Below, piece after piece: positions 38,489-47,590 of a DNA stretch of 64,000 nucleotides. The DNA is from Caulobacteraceae bacterium (GTDB lineage: Bacteria; Pseudomonadota; Alphaproteobacteria; Caulobacterales; Caulobacteraceae). Each line of letters starts with the position of its first letter. Position 1 is the first letter of the stretch. Below the pieces are notes generated by a model, which was given only the letters and a program-made list of their open reading frames with translations, made no database searches and had not been told where the DNA came from. The position numbers and the translations under genes were made by a program. Location of the stretch: positions 62,001 to 126,000 of the forward strand of contig JAIBAU010000003.1 of NCBI GenBank assembly GCA_019695035.1, in the 5' to 3' direction.

Positions 38489-38833
38489 ATGGTGAAGCCG
38501 GGTCTGACGGTCGCAGCCTGCCTGTTCGGCGCCGCCGCCGCCACCGCCTCGCACGCACAGGACGTTCTGGGCGCGCCCTACGCCACGGCTCGCGAGACCC
38601 TGATCGGCATGGGCGCTGAGCCCCGGCCCGCGGTGCGCACCGAAGCCAGTGCGGCCGCCTGCCGGCATCCCGACGGCGACTGGTGCGAGCGCTGGCCCGA
38701 ACTGATCGACTGTGCGGGCTCGGGGGCCGGGGCTTGCGTGTTTCTCTGGCGCGCCGCCGACGGGGCGGTCATCACCATCGTCACGGCGGGAGAGACAAAT
38801 CCGCGCGTGACCGCGATCATTCCGGCGGGTTAA
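38489..38833 (+). CDS. Small exported protein of unknown function inside the dcw cluster
   Basis: A 114-residue protein whose ATG directly follows the murE stop. It has a signal peptide (LTVAACLFGAAAATASHAQ) and a 90-residue mature domain with four Cys (AACRHPDGDWCERW, LIDCAGSGAGACVFLW), enough for two disulphides. No family was recognised. Its place between murE and murF suggests a periplasmic or envelope role linked to growth or division, but this is only by position. Confidence 0.78.
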   Translation: MVKPGLTVAACLFGAAAATASHAQDVLGAPYATARETLIGMGAEPRPAVRTEASAAACRHPDGDWCERWPELIDCAGSGAGACVFLWRAADGAVITIVTAGETNPRVTAIIPAG

Positions 38834-38842
38834 GCCCATCCC

Positions 38843-40258
38843 ATGACCACCGACACGACTCCGCTCTGGACCGCCGCCGAGGTCCTCACCGCCACCGGAG
38901 GACGCCTCGAAGGCCTGGCCTTCGAGGCCACGGGGATCACCTTCGACAGCCGCGAGGTGAAGCCGGGCGACCTGTTCGTGGCGCTGAAGGGCGTGCGCGA
39001 CGGTCATGACTTCGTGGCCCAGGCCTTCGCGGCCGGCGCGGCGGCGGCCCTGACCGAGCGGCCGGTCGACGGCGGCGCCTCGGTGGTCGTCGGCGACACC
39101 CTGAGGGGGCTGGAGGCCCTGGGCGCCTTCGCCCGTGACCGCGCCCCGGAGGTGCGTCGCGGCGCGGTGACCGGCTCGGTGGGCAAGACCAGCGTCACCC
39201 AGGCGATCCGCGCGGGCCTCGCGCTGGCCGGACCGGCCCATTCGTCGGTGAAGAGCTTCAACAACCACATCGGGGTGCCGCTGACGCTCGCCCGCATGCC
39301 GCGCGAGACGCAGCGCGCGGTGTTCGAGATCGGCATGAACCATCCCGGCGAGATCGCGCCGCTGTCGCGCATGGTGCAGCCGCACGCCGCCTGCATCACC
39401 AACGTCGGCCCGGTGCACATCGAAGCCTTCGAGAACGGCGAGGAGGGCGTGGCCGACGAGAAGTCGGAGATCTTCGCCGGCCTGGGGCCGGGCGGCGTGG
39501 CGGTGATCAATGCCGACCTGAAGTGGTTCGACCGGTTGAAGTCGGCCGCCCTGCGCCAGGGCGCGCGGGTGATGTGCTTCGGTTCGGACGAGACCTGCGA
39601 CGCGCGGCTGATCGACTTCCAGCCCGAGCCGGGCGGCGCGCGGGTCTCGGCCCGGGTGTGGGGGCGCGACTACGTCTTCACCCTGGCCCAGTCGGGTTTC
39701 CACTGGGGGGCGAACTCCCTGGCCGTGCTGCTGATGCTCGACGCCCTGGACGTGCCGGTGGAGACCGGGCTGGCGGCGTTGTCGGAGTTCGCGCCCCTGT
39801 CGGGTCGCGGCCAGGAACTGCTGGTGGCGCTGGACGAGGGGGCCTTCACCCTGATCGACGAGAGCTACAACGCCAACCCGCTGTCGATGAAGGCCACCCT
39901 GACCAGCCTGGGGGCGCGGCGCGCTTCGGGCGACGGCCGGCGGATCGTGGCCCTCACCGACATGCTGGAGCTGGGACCCCAGTCGGCCGCGCTGCACGCG
40001 GGACTGGCCGAGGCCATCGAAGCGGCCCAGGTTGACCTGGTGTTCCTGGCCGGCGAACAGATGAAGCATCTCTGGGACGCGCTGCCCGCGCCCCTGCGGG
40101 CCGGCTGGGCCGCCGACGCCGCCGAGATCGCGCCCGAGGTGGCGCGGTCGGTGCGGCCGGGCGACCTGGTCATGGTGAAGGGTTCAAACGGCTCGAAGGC
40201 GTCGACGATCGCCCGGGCCCTGGCGGCGCTGGACGCCGCCAACGGGGAGCACGCCTGA
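38843..40258 (+). CDS. murF: UDP-MurNAc-tripeptide:D-Ala-D-Ala ligase
   Basis: A 471-residue Mur ligase with [14 protein letters not shown] (P-loop), [21 protein letters not shown] and [13 protein letters not shown]. It adds D-Ala-D-Ala to complete the pentapeptide precursor. The family-typical Thr-Gly-Ser replaces the Thr-Gly-Thr-Asn-Gly of MurC/D/E. Its stop overlaps the mraY start. Confidence 0.95.
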   Translation: MTTDTTPLWTAAEVLTATGGRLEGLAFEATGITFDSREVKPGDLFVALKGVRDGHDFVAQAFAAGAAAALTERPVDGGASVVVGDTLRGLEALGAFARDRAPEVRRGAVTGSVGKTSVTQAIRAGLALAGPAHSSVKSFNNHIGVPLTLARMPRETQRAVFEIGMNHPGEIAPLSRMVQPHAACITNVGPVHIEAFENGEEGVADEKSEIFAGLGPGGVAVINADLKWFDRLKSAALRQGARVMCFGSDETCDARLIDFQPEPGGARVSARVWGRDYVFTLAQSGFHWGANSLAVLLMLDALDVPVETGLAALSEFAPLSGRGQELLVALDEGAFTLIDESYNANPLSMKATLTSLGARRASGDGRRIVALTDMLELGPQSAALHAGLAEAIEAAQVDLVFLAGEQMKHLWDALPAPLRAGWAADAAEIAPEVARSVRPGDLVMVKGSNGSKASTIARALAALDAANGEHA

Positions 40259-41370
40259 TGTTCTACGCGCTGTACCAGAACTTCTCGGCCTATGCCGACC
40301 AGCTGCCGCTGCTGAACCTGCTCAAGTACCTGACGGTGCGCATCGGCCTGGCGCTGTTCACCTCGTGGTTCGTCTGCCTGGCCATGGGCTCGCGCTTCAT
40401 CCGCTGGATCCAGGCCCGGCAGGGCCGTGGCCAGCCGATCCGCGAGGACGGCCCCGAGGGTCACCTGCTGACCAAGCGCGGCACCCCGACCATGGGCGGA
40501 TTCATGATCCTGGCCGGGGTGACGGTGGCGACCCTGCTGTGGGCGGACCTGACCAACGTCTATGTCTGGGTCGTGCTGGGCGTGACGATCGGCTACGGCC
40601 TGCTGGGCTTCATCGACGACTACGCCAAGGTGACCAAGCAGACCTCGGCGGGCCTGTCGGGCAAGCAGAAGCTGTTCTTCCAGTTCCTCATCGCGGGCAT
40701 CGCGGTGGCGGCGCTGATCCTGCTGGCGCCGGCCTCGCCGTCGTCGCCCGGCCTGGAGCGCTCCGTCGCCTTCCCCTTCGCCAAGTCGTTCCTGATCTAC
40801 CTGGGCTGGTTCTACGTGGCCTGGGGCGCGTTCACGATCGCGGGCTTCTCCAACGCCGTGAACATCACCGACGGGCTGGACGGCCTGGCGGTGGTGCCGG
40901 TGATGATGGCGGCGGCCGCCTTCGGCCTGATCGCCTACCTCGTCGGCAACTTCGTCTTCGCCGAATATCTGCAGGTCCACTTCGTGCCGGGTTCGGGCGA
41001 GGTGGCGGTGATCTGCGCGGGCCTCATCGGCGGAGGCATGGGCTTCCTCTGGTACAACGCGCCGCCGGCGAAGATCTTCATGGGCGACACCGGATCGCTG
41101 GCCCTGGGCGGCGCGCTCGGCGCGATCGCGGTGACCACCAAGCACGAGATCGTGCTGGGCATCATCGGCGGCCTGTTCGTGGTCGAGGCGCTCTCGGTGA
41201 TGATCCAGGTCGGCTACTACAAGCTGACCAAGAAGCGGGTCTTCCTGATGGCCCCGATCCACCACCATTTCGAAAAGCTGGGCTGGGCCGAGAGCACCAT
41301 CGTGATCCGCTTCTGGATCGTGGCGGCGCTGCTGGCGCTGATCGGCCTGGCCACGCTGAAGCTGCGCTAG
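40258..41370 (+). CDS. mraY: Phospho-N-acetylmuramoyl-pentapeptide transferase
   Basis: A 370-residue protein with about ten membrane helices. Active-site segments include [39 protein letters not shown] and [11 protein letters not shown]. It links the MurNAc-pentapeptide to undecaprenyl phosphate, making lipid I at the inner membrane. Confidence 0.96.
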   Translation: MFYALYQNFSAYADQLPLLNLLKYLTVRIGLALFTSWFVCLAMGSRFIRWIQARQGRGQPIREDGPEGHLLTKRGTPTMGGFMILAGVTVATLLWADLTNVYVWVVLGVTIGYGLLGFIDDYAKVTKQTSAGLSGKQKLFFQFLIAGIAVAALILLAPASPSSPGLERSVAFPFAKSFLIYLGWFYVAWGAFTIAGFSNAVNITDGLDGLAVVPVMMAAAAFGLIAYLVGNFVFAEYLQVHFVPGSGEVAVICAGLIGGGMGFLWYNAPPAKIFMGDTGSLALGGALGAIAVTTKHEIVLGIIGGLFVVEALSVMIQVGYYKLTKKRVFLMAPIHHHFEKLGWAESTIVIRFWIVAALLALIGLATLKLR

Positions 41371-41383
41371 GGGGAATGATCCG

Positions 41384-42808
41384 GTGATCCCGGTCCGGGG
41401 CTTCGAAGGCGACAGGGTGGCGGTGTTCGGCCTCGGCCGGACCGGGCTGACGGCCGCCCGCGCCCTGCTGGCCGGCGGGGCCGCGCCGGTGCTCTGGGAC
41501 GAGAGCGAGACGGCTCGCGCCGCGGCCGTTGCCGAGGGGTTCCAGGTCGAGGACCTGAACACCGCCGACTGGTCCGGCTTCGCGGCCTTCCTGCTTTCGC
41601 CAGGCGTGCCCCTGACCCATCCGAAGCCGCACTGGACGGTGGAAAAGGCTCGCGCGGCCGGGGTCGAGGTGCTGGGCGACATCGAACTCTACGCGCGCAC
41701 GGTGGCGCTGGCGCCCCTGGCCAAGCGGCCGCGCACCGTGGCCATCACCGGCACCAACGGAAAATCGACCACCACCGCCCTGATCGGGTGGGTGCTGAAG
41801 CAGGCCGGCCGCGACGCCCGCATCGGCGGCAACATCGGCATCGGCGTGCTGGGGCTTGAGGACATGCACGCGGGCGCGGTCTATGTGATCGAGACCTCGT
41901 CCTACCAGCTGGACCTGACACGCACCTTCCGGCCGGACGTGGCGGTGCTGATGAACCTGTCGCCCGACCACCTGGACCGCCACGGCGGCATGGACGGCTA
42001 CGTCGCGGCCAAGCGCCGCATCTTCGCCAACCAGGGGCCGGGGGACACGGCGGTGGTGGGAGTCGACGACCCCTACGGCCAGCAGATCTGCACCGAGCTG
42101 ATGGCGGCCGGGAAGTCGGCGGTGCGGCCGATCTCGTCAGGCCGGGCGATCGGGCGGGGCGTCTACGCCCTGGGCGGAGTGCTGTACGACTCCACCGGCG
42201 AGCGGACGGTCGAGGTGGCGGACCTGACCCGGGCGCGCTCGCTGCCGGGCAAGCACAACTGGCAGAACGCGGCCGCCGCCTACGTCACCGCCCGCGCCCT
42301 GGGCGTCAGCCAGGACGACGCGGTCGAGGGGCTGATGAGCTTCCCCGGCCTGGCGCACCGCATGGAGGAGGTGGGGCGCGTGGGCGAGGTGCGCTTCATC
42401 AACGACTCCAAGGCCACCAACGCCGACGCCGCGCGCCAGGCCCTGCAGAGCTACCCCCGCGTCTACTGGATCGCCGGCGGGCGGGCCAAGGAGGGCGGCA
42501 TCGAGGAGCTGGCCGACCTGTTCCCTCGCGTGGCCCGCGCCTACCTGGTCGGCGAGGCGGCCGAGGCCTTCGCCGGCACCATCGGATCGAGCGCGCCGTG
42601 GACCATTTCGGGCGACATCCCGCGCGCCGTCGCCGACGCCTTCGCCGACGCCGCCGCCAGCGGCGAAGAGGCCATCGTGCTGCTGTCCCCGGCCTCGGCC
42701 TCGTTCGACCAGTTCGCCGATTTCGAGGAGCGGGGCGAGGCCTTCCGCCGCGCCGTGGCATCGTTAACCGGGCGTAAAAATTCGAAGGCCCAGACTAGCG
42801 CGGCATGA
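41384..42808 (+). CDS. murD: UDP-MurNAc-L-alanine:D-glutamate ligase
   Basis: A 474-residue Mur ligase with the N-terminal FGLGRTGLTAARAL, ATP-binding AITGTNGKSTTTALIG, ETSSYQLD, NLSPDHLDRHGGM and FINDSKATNADAA. It adds D-Glu. GTG start 13 bases after mraY; an ATG slightly upstream is stopped after three codons. It overlaps ftsW by four bases. Confidence 0.95.
   Translation: MIPVRGFEGDRVAVFGLGRTGLTAARALLAGGAAPVLWDESETARAAAVAEGFQVEDLNTADWSGFAAFLLSPGVPLTHPKPHWTVEKARAAGVEVLGDIELYARTVALAPLAKRPRTVAITGTNGKSTTTALIGWVLKQAGRDARIGGNIGIGVLGLEDMHAGAVYVIETSSYQLDLTRTFRPDVAVLMNLSPDHLDRHGGMDGYVAAKRRIFANQGPGDTAVVGVDDPYGQQICTELMAAGKSAVRPISSGRAIGRGVYALGGVLYDSTGERTVEVADLTRARSLPGKHNWQNAAAAYVTARALGVSQDDAVEGLMSFPGLAHRMEEVGRVGEVRFINDSKATNADAARQALQSYPRVYWIAGGRAKEGGIEELADLFPRVARAYLVGEAAEAFAGTIGSSAPWTISGDIPRAVADAFADAAASGEEAIVLLSPASASFDQFADFEERGEAFRRAVASLTGRKNSKAQTSAA
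42764..42778 (+). promoter_or_regulatory. CtrA-like box before ftsW
   Basis: TTAA-N7-TAAA, one base off the TTAA-N7-TTAA CtrA pattern, in the 3' end of murD, 27 bases before the ftsW start. Candidate only. Confidence 0.35.
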
Positions 42809-43995
42809 CCGCCGCGACCCCTCACGCCACCTCCTACGCCCAGCCCTTCGCCCGCACCGACCGCACCGCGTTCGGCCTGTGGTGGTGGACCGTCGACCAC
42901 TGGCTGCTGGGCGGGGTGGCGGCGCTGATGTTCCTGGGCGTGGCCCTGTCGTTCGCGTCCAGCCCGGCGGCCGCCCAGCGCATCGGCATCGACAACGAGC
43001 TGCACTTCGCCATCCGGATGTGCATCTTCTCGGGCCTCGGCGCGGCGATCCTGCTGTTCTCGTCGATGATGTCGCCCCGGGGCGTGCGGCGCGTGGCCTT
43101 CTTCACCTTCGCCGTTTCGATCCTGATCATGATCGCCCTGCCGTTCATCGGCCATTCGGCCAAGGGGGCGCAGCGCTGGCTCCAGCTGGGCGGGTTCGGG
43201 CTGCAGCCGTCGGAGTTCGTGAAACCGGCGCTGGTCGTGCTGGCGTCCTGGATGTTCGCCGAAGGGCAGAAGGGGCAGGGGGTGCCGGGCGTCTCCATCG
43301 CCTTCTTCATGTACCTGCTCACCGTCGGTCTTCTGCTGATCCAGCCCGACGTCGGCCAGACCGTGCTCACCACCATCGCGTTCGGGGCCTGCTTCTTCAT
43401 GGCCGGCGTGCCGCTGCGCTGGATCCTGGGGCTGGGCGTGGTTGCGGTGAGCGGCCTGGTATCGACCTATTTCCTGTTCGACCACGTGGCCCAGCGGGTG
43501 CAGAAATTCCTCGGCGCCGAGGCGGCGGACACCACCCAGATCGACCGCGCCTCCGACGCCATCGCGGCGGGGGGCCTGTTCGGCGCCGGCCCGGGCGAGG
43601 GCGTGATGAAGCGTCACGTGCCCGACCTGCACACCGACTTCATCTATTCGGTGGGCGCCGAGGAGTACGGTCTGCTGTTCTCGCTGCTGCTCATCGGCCT
43701 GTTCGCCTTCGTGACGGTCCGGGGGCTGTACAAGGCGATGCGGCTGTCGGACCCGTTCGAGCAGGTGGCCGCGGCGGGTCTGTTCGTGCTGTTCGCCCAG
43801 CAGGCCTTCATCAACATCGCGGTGAACCTGAACCTGATCCCCACCAAGGGCATGACCCTGCCCTTCATCAGCTACGGCGGCTCGTCGATGCTGGCCATGG
43901 GCCTGACGCTGGGGCTGGCGCTGGCGCTGACCCGCAAGCGGCCGGGCGCCTATGCGCAGACGGAAGGGCTCGCGCCGACCCGCGCATTCCAGTAA
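42805..43995 (+). CDS. ftsW: Septal peptidoglycan glycosyltransferase FtsW (SEDS family)
   Basis: A 396-residue polytopic SEDS protein with about ten helices. Conserved parts include GAQRWLQLGGFGLQPSEFVKPA, LLLIQPDVGQT and the end segment LPFISYGGSSMLA. It polymerises glycan strands from lipid II at the septum together with FtsI. Overlaps the murD stop by four bases. Confidence 0.95.
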   Translation: MTAATPHATSYAQPFARTDRTAFGLWWWTVDHWLLGGVAALMFLGVALSFASSPAAAQRIGIDNELHFAIRMCIFSGLGAAILLFSSMMSPRGVRRVAFFTFAVSILIMIALPFIGHSAKGAQRWLQLGGFGLQPSEFVKPALVVLASWMFAEGQKGQGVPGVSIAFFMYLLTVGLLLIQPDVGQTVLTTIAFGACFFMAGVPLRWILGLGVVAVSGLVSTYFLFDHVAQRVQKFLGAEAADTTQIDRASDAIAAGGLFGAGPGEGVMKRHVPDLHTDFIYSVGAEEYGLLFSLLLIGLFAFVTVRGLYKAMRLSDPFEQVAAAGLFVLFAQQAFINIAVNLNLIPTKGMTLPFISYGGSSMLAMGLTLGLALALTRKRPGAYAQTEGLAPTRAFQ

Positions 43996-44005
43996 CCGTT
44001 CGCCC

Positions 44006-45100
44006 ATGTCTTCGAGATCGAGAACCGCCGTCGTCGCCGCGGGCGGCACGGGCGGCCACATGTTCCCCGCCGAGGCCCTGGCCCGCGAGTTGACCGCCCG
44101 GGGCTGGAAGGTCGTGCTGGCCACCGACAGCCGCGGCGACCAGTACGCCCACGCCTTCCCGGCCGACGAACGGATCGCGCTTGACGCCGCGACTTTCAAG
44201 ACCACCGACCCGATCGGCGCGGTCCGCGGCGGACTGAAGATCTGGCAGGGCGTGGGCCAGGCCCAGAAGGCCTTCCGGCGCCTGAACCCGTCCGTGGTGG
44301 TCGGCTTCGGCGGCTATCCCTCGCTGCCGGCCTTGCTGGCGGCGCGGGTGCAGGGCCGCCCCACCGTCATCCACGAGCAGAACTCGGTGCTGGGCCGCGT
44401 CAACCGGCTGCTGGCCGGCGGCGCGACGGCGGTCGCCTGCGCCTTCCCGACCCTGAACAAGGCATCGCCGCGGGTGAAGGCCGCCGCCCACGTCGTGGGC
44501 AATCCCGTGCGTCCCGACATCCAGGCGCTCTACGACAAGCCGTTCAAGGCGCCCAAGGACCGCATCAACGTGCTGGTCACCGGCGGCAGCCAGGGCGCGC
44601 GCCTGCTGTCCGAGACCGTGCCCCAGGCCATCGCCCGCCTGGCCGAACCGATCCGCACGCGGCTGAAGGTCGACCAGCAGTCGCGGCCCGAGACCATGGA
44701 CGTCGCCCGCGCCGTCTACGCGGAGGCCCTGGTCGAGGCCCAGGTCGCGCCGTTCTTCCGCGAGATGGCCGGCCGCCTCGGAGCGGCGCACCTGATCATC
44801 GGCCGCGCCGGCGCCTCGACCTGCTGCGAGATCGCCGTGGCCGGCGTGCCCTCGGTGCTGATCCCGCTGAAGATCGCCACCGACGACCACCAGACCACCA
44901 ACGCCGCCCAGCTGGTTGACGCCGGCGGGGCCGTGGCGATCCAGGAAGACGACCTGACCGTCGACGGGCTGGCCAATGTGCTGCAGGCGCTGCTCAGCGA
45001 TCCCCGCAAGCTGGCGTCCATGGCGAAGGCGGCGCGGTCGGTGGGCCGTCCCGACGCCGCGTCGCGACTGGCCGACCTGGTGGAGCAGGTGGCGCGCTGA
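44006..45100 (+). CDS. murG: Lipid II synthase (UDP-GlcNAc transferase) MurG
   Basis: A 364-residue GT-B glycosyltransferase. Start region AAGGTGGHMFPAEALA, then VGFGGYPSLPALLAA, HEQNSVLGRVNR, VTGGSQGARLLSE and IGRAGASTCCEIAVAGVPS. It adds GlcNAc to lipid I. The ATG at 44006 gives the family N-terminus; an upstream start would overlap ftsW without matching. Confidence 0.95.
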   Translation: MSSRSRTAVVAAGGTGGHMFPAEALARELTARGWKVVLATDSRGDQYAHAFPADERIALDAATFKTTDPIGAVRGGLKIWQGVGQAQKAFRRLNPSVVVGFGGYPSLPALLAARVQGRPTVIHEQNSVLGRVNRLLAGGATAVACAFPTLNKASPRVKAAAHVVGNPVRPDIQALYDKPFKAPKDRINVLVTGGSQGARLLSETVPQAIARLAEPIRTRLKVDQQSRPETMDVARAVYAEALVEAQVAPFFREMAGRLGAAHLIIGRAGASTCCEIAVAGVPSVLIPLKIATDDHQTTNAAQLVDAGGAVAIQEDDLTVDGLANVLQALLSDPRKLASMAKAARSVGRPDAASRLADLVEQVAR

Positions 45101-45154
45101 CGCTCGCGCGCGAACGTGGATGCAATCATCCGCGTCCCTCGCTATGACGCGATC

Positions 45155-46585
45155 ATGACGCCTCGATCCAAGCTTCGCCCCATCCCGTTCGACATCGGGC
45201 CGGTCCACTTCGTGGGCATCGGCGGGATCGGCATGAGCGGCATCGCCGAGATCATGCTGAAGCTGGGCTATGCGATCCAGGGCTCGGACGCCAAGGCCAG
45301 CGCCAACACCCGGCGGCTGGAAGGCCTCGGCGCCAAGGTCTTCATCGGCCACGACGCCGCCCACATCGATGGCGCGTCGGCGGTGGTCTATTCGACCGCG
45401 GTCAAGCCCGACAATCCCGAGTACATGGCCGCGCGCGAGCGGCGCATTCCGCTGGTGCGCCGGGCGGAAATGCTGGCCGAACTGATGCGGCTGCAGTTCT
45501 CGGTGGCCGTCGGCGGCACCCACGGCAAGACCACCACCACCTCGATGGTCGCCGCCCTGCTGGACGCCGGAGGCCTGGACCCCACGGTCGTCAATGGCGG
45601 GATCATCAACGCCTACGGCACCAACGCCAAGGTCGGGGACGGGGACTGGATCGTGGTCGAGGCCGACGAGTCCGACGGCTCGTTCCTGCGGCTGAAGTCC
45701 ACCGTGGCCATCGTCACCAACATCGACGCCGAGCACCTCGACCATTGGGGCGACTTCGAGCAGGTGAAGAAGGGCTTCCGCGACTTCGTCGAAAACATCC
45801 CCTTCTACGGTTTCGCCGCGGTCTGCGTGGACCACCCCGAGGTGCGGGCTCTGGCGGCCACGGTCGAGAACCGGCGTCTCGTCACCTACGGCATCAATCC
45901 CCAGGCCGAGGTCCGCGCCGACAAGGTCGAGATGGCCGCCGACGGCGCCTGGTTCGACGCGGTGATCAACCCGCTGGAAGGCGAGGAAATCCGCATCGAC
46001 CGTCTGCATCTGCCGATGCCCGGCTGGCACAACGTCTCGAACGCCCTGGCCGCCATCGCCGTGGCGCGCGAGCTGGGCGTCGACGCCGACGGCATCCGGG
46101 CGGGCCTGTCGACTTTCGGCGGCGTGCGCCGGCGCTTCACCACCACCGGCGAGGCCAACGGGGTGCGCGTCGTCGACGACTACGGCCACCACCCGGTCGA
46201 GATCGCCGCCGTGCTGAAGGCCGCCCGCCAGGTCGCCGGGGGCAAGGTCGTCGCGGTAGTCCAGCCGCACCGCTACACGCGCCTGCGGGACCTGATGGAA
46301 GAATTCTCGGCCTGCATGAGCGACGCGGACACCGTGGTGGTCGCCGACGTCTATCCGGCCGGCGAACCGCCGATCGAAGGGGTGGACCGGGACGCCCTGG
46401 CCGAGGGCATTCGCCGCTACGGCCATCGCCGCGTACTGACCCTGAGCGGACCTGACGCCCTGGCGGCCCTGATCGCCGAAGAGACCCAGGCGGGCGACCT
46501 GGTGGTGTGCCTGGGCGCCGGAGACATCACCCAATGGGCCTACGCCCTGCCCGAGGAGCTGGCCGCCCTGGGGGGCGCGGCGTGA
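45155..46585 (+). CDS. murC: UDP-N-acetylmuramate:L-alanine ligase
   Basis: A 476-residue Mur ligase with [54 protein letters not shown] and [14 protein letters not shown]. It adds the first residue, L-Ala. The ATG at 45155 is preferred to a GTG at 45116, which would add 13 non-family residues; the ribosome-binding site is weak for either. Its stop overlaps murB. Confidence 0.94.
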   Translation: MTPRSKLRPIPFDIGPVHFVGIGGIGMSGIAEIMLKLGYAIQGSDAKASANTRRLEGLGAKVFIGHDAAHIDGASAVVYSTAVKPDNPEYMAARERRIPLVRRAEMLAELMRLQFSVAVGGTHGKTTTTSMVAALLDAGGLDPTVVNGGIINAYGTNAKVGDGDWIVVEADESDGSFLRLKSTVAIVTNIDAEHLDHWGDFEQVKKGFRDFVENIPFYGFAAVCVDHPEVRALAATVENRRLVTYGINPQAEVRADKVEMAADGAWFDAVINPLEGEEIRIDRLHLPMPGWHNVSNALAAIAVARELGVDADGIRAGLSTFGGVRRRFTTTGEANGVRVVDDYGHHPVEIAAVLKAARQVAGGKVVAVVQPHRYTRLRDLMEEFSACMSDADTVVVADVYPAGEPPIEGVDRDALAEGIRRYGHRRVLTLSGPDALAALIAEETQAGDLVVCLGAGDITQWAYALPEELAALGGAA

Positions 46586-47487
46586 GCGCCTGGATCGACA
46601 GGCTGCCCGACGTTCGCGGCAAGCTGGTGCGCGACGCCGACCTGGCCCCCTTCACCTGGTTCCGGGTCGGCGGCAAGGCCGACCTGCTGTTCCTGCCGGC
46701 TGACCACAACGACCTGGCCGACTTCCTGAGGGGCCTGCCCGAGGACGTGCCGCTGACGGTGCTGGGCGTCGGCTCCAACGTCATCGTCCGCGACGGCGGT
46801 GTCGAGGGCGTGGTGATCCGGCTGATGGGCAAGGCCTTCGCCTATCTCGGCCTCGACGAGGACGGCCACATCGTCGCCGACGCCGGCGTGCTGGATTCCA
46901 TGGTCGCCCGGTTCGCGGCGAAATCAGGCCTCGCGGGGCTCGAGTTCTACGCCGGCATTCCGGGCACCATTGGCGGCGCCCTGACCATGAACGCCGGCTG
47001 CTACGGACGCGAGACCAAGGACGTGCTGGTGCGGGCCTGGGGTTACGACCGCAAGGGCGAGATGCACATCCTGTCCAACCGCGACTTCGGCTACACCTAT
47101 CGCCACTCGGAAGTGCCCGAGGGATCGATCATCTGGGTGCAGGCGACCTTCCGGGGAGAGCCGGACGATCCGGCCGCGGTGCAGGCCCGCATCGACGAGA
47201 TCACCAACCGCCGCGAAACGACCCAGCCCATCCGCGAGAAGACCGGCGGCTCGACGTTCAAGAACCCGCCCGGCCATTCCTCCTGGAAGCTGGTGGATGA
47301 GGCGGGCTGGCGAGGCAGGCTGCACGGCGGCGCCAAGTTTTCGGAGCTGCACGCCAACTTCATGATCAACACCGGCGAGGCCACGGCGAAGGACCTCGAG
47401 GACCTGGGCGAGCGGGTCCGCGCCGACGTGAAGGCCCGGACCGGCGTCCAGCTGGACTGGGAGATCAAGCGGATCGGGCGGCCCTGA
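46582..47487 (+). CDS. murB: UDP-N-acetylenolpyruvoylglucosamine reductase
   Basis: A 301-residue flavoenzyme (type II MurB). FAD-binding segments are [28 protein letters not shown] and [29 protein letters not shown] and the catalytic C-terminal [13 protein letters not shown] follow. It reduces the enolpyruvyl group to give UDP-MurNAc. GTG start overlapping the murC stop. Confidence 0.95.
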   Translation: MSAWIDRLPDVRGKLVRDADLAPFTWFRVGGKADLLFLPADHNDLADFLRGLPEDVPLTVLGVGSNVIVRDGGVEGVVIRLMGKAFAYLGLDEDGHIVADAGVLDSMVARFAAKSGLAGLEFYAGIPGTIGGALTMNAGCYGRETKDVLVRAWGYDRKGEMHILSNRDFGYTYRHSEVPEGSIIWVQATFRGEPDDPAAVQARIDEITNRRETTQPIREKTGGSTFKNPPGHSSWKLVDEAGWRGRLHGGAKFSELHANFMINTGEATAKDLEDLGERVRADVKARTGVQLDWEIKRIGRP

Positions 47488-47536
47488 GCGGTCGCCGGTT
47501 GTTTTCCACCGCCATTTTTCGCCCGCCCGGCGAGGC

Positions 47537-47551
47537 TTAACCAACCGTCAA
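47537..47551 (+). promoter_or_regulatory. CtrA-like box before the kinase-like gene
   Basis: TTAA-N7-TCAA in the murB/kinase intergenic region, 40 bases before the TTG start. One base from the CtrA consensus pattern. Candidate only. Confidence 0.38.
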
Positions 47552-47590
47552 GCAAGGCTCGTGAGGTTGCGCTAACCCGGGAGCTCGACC

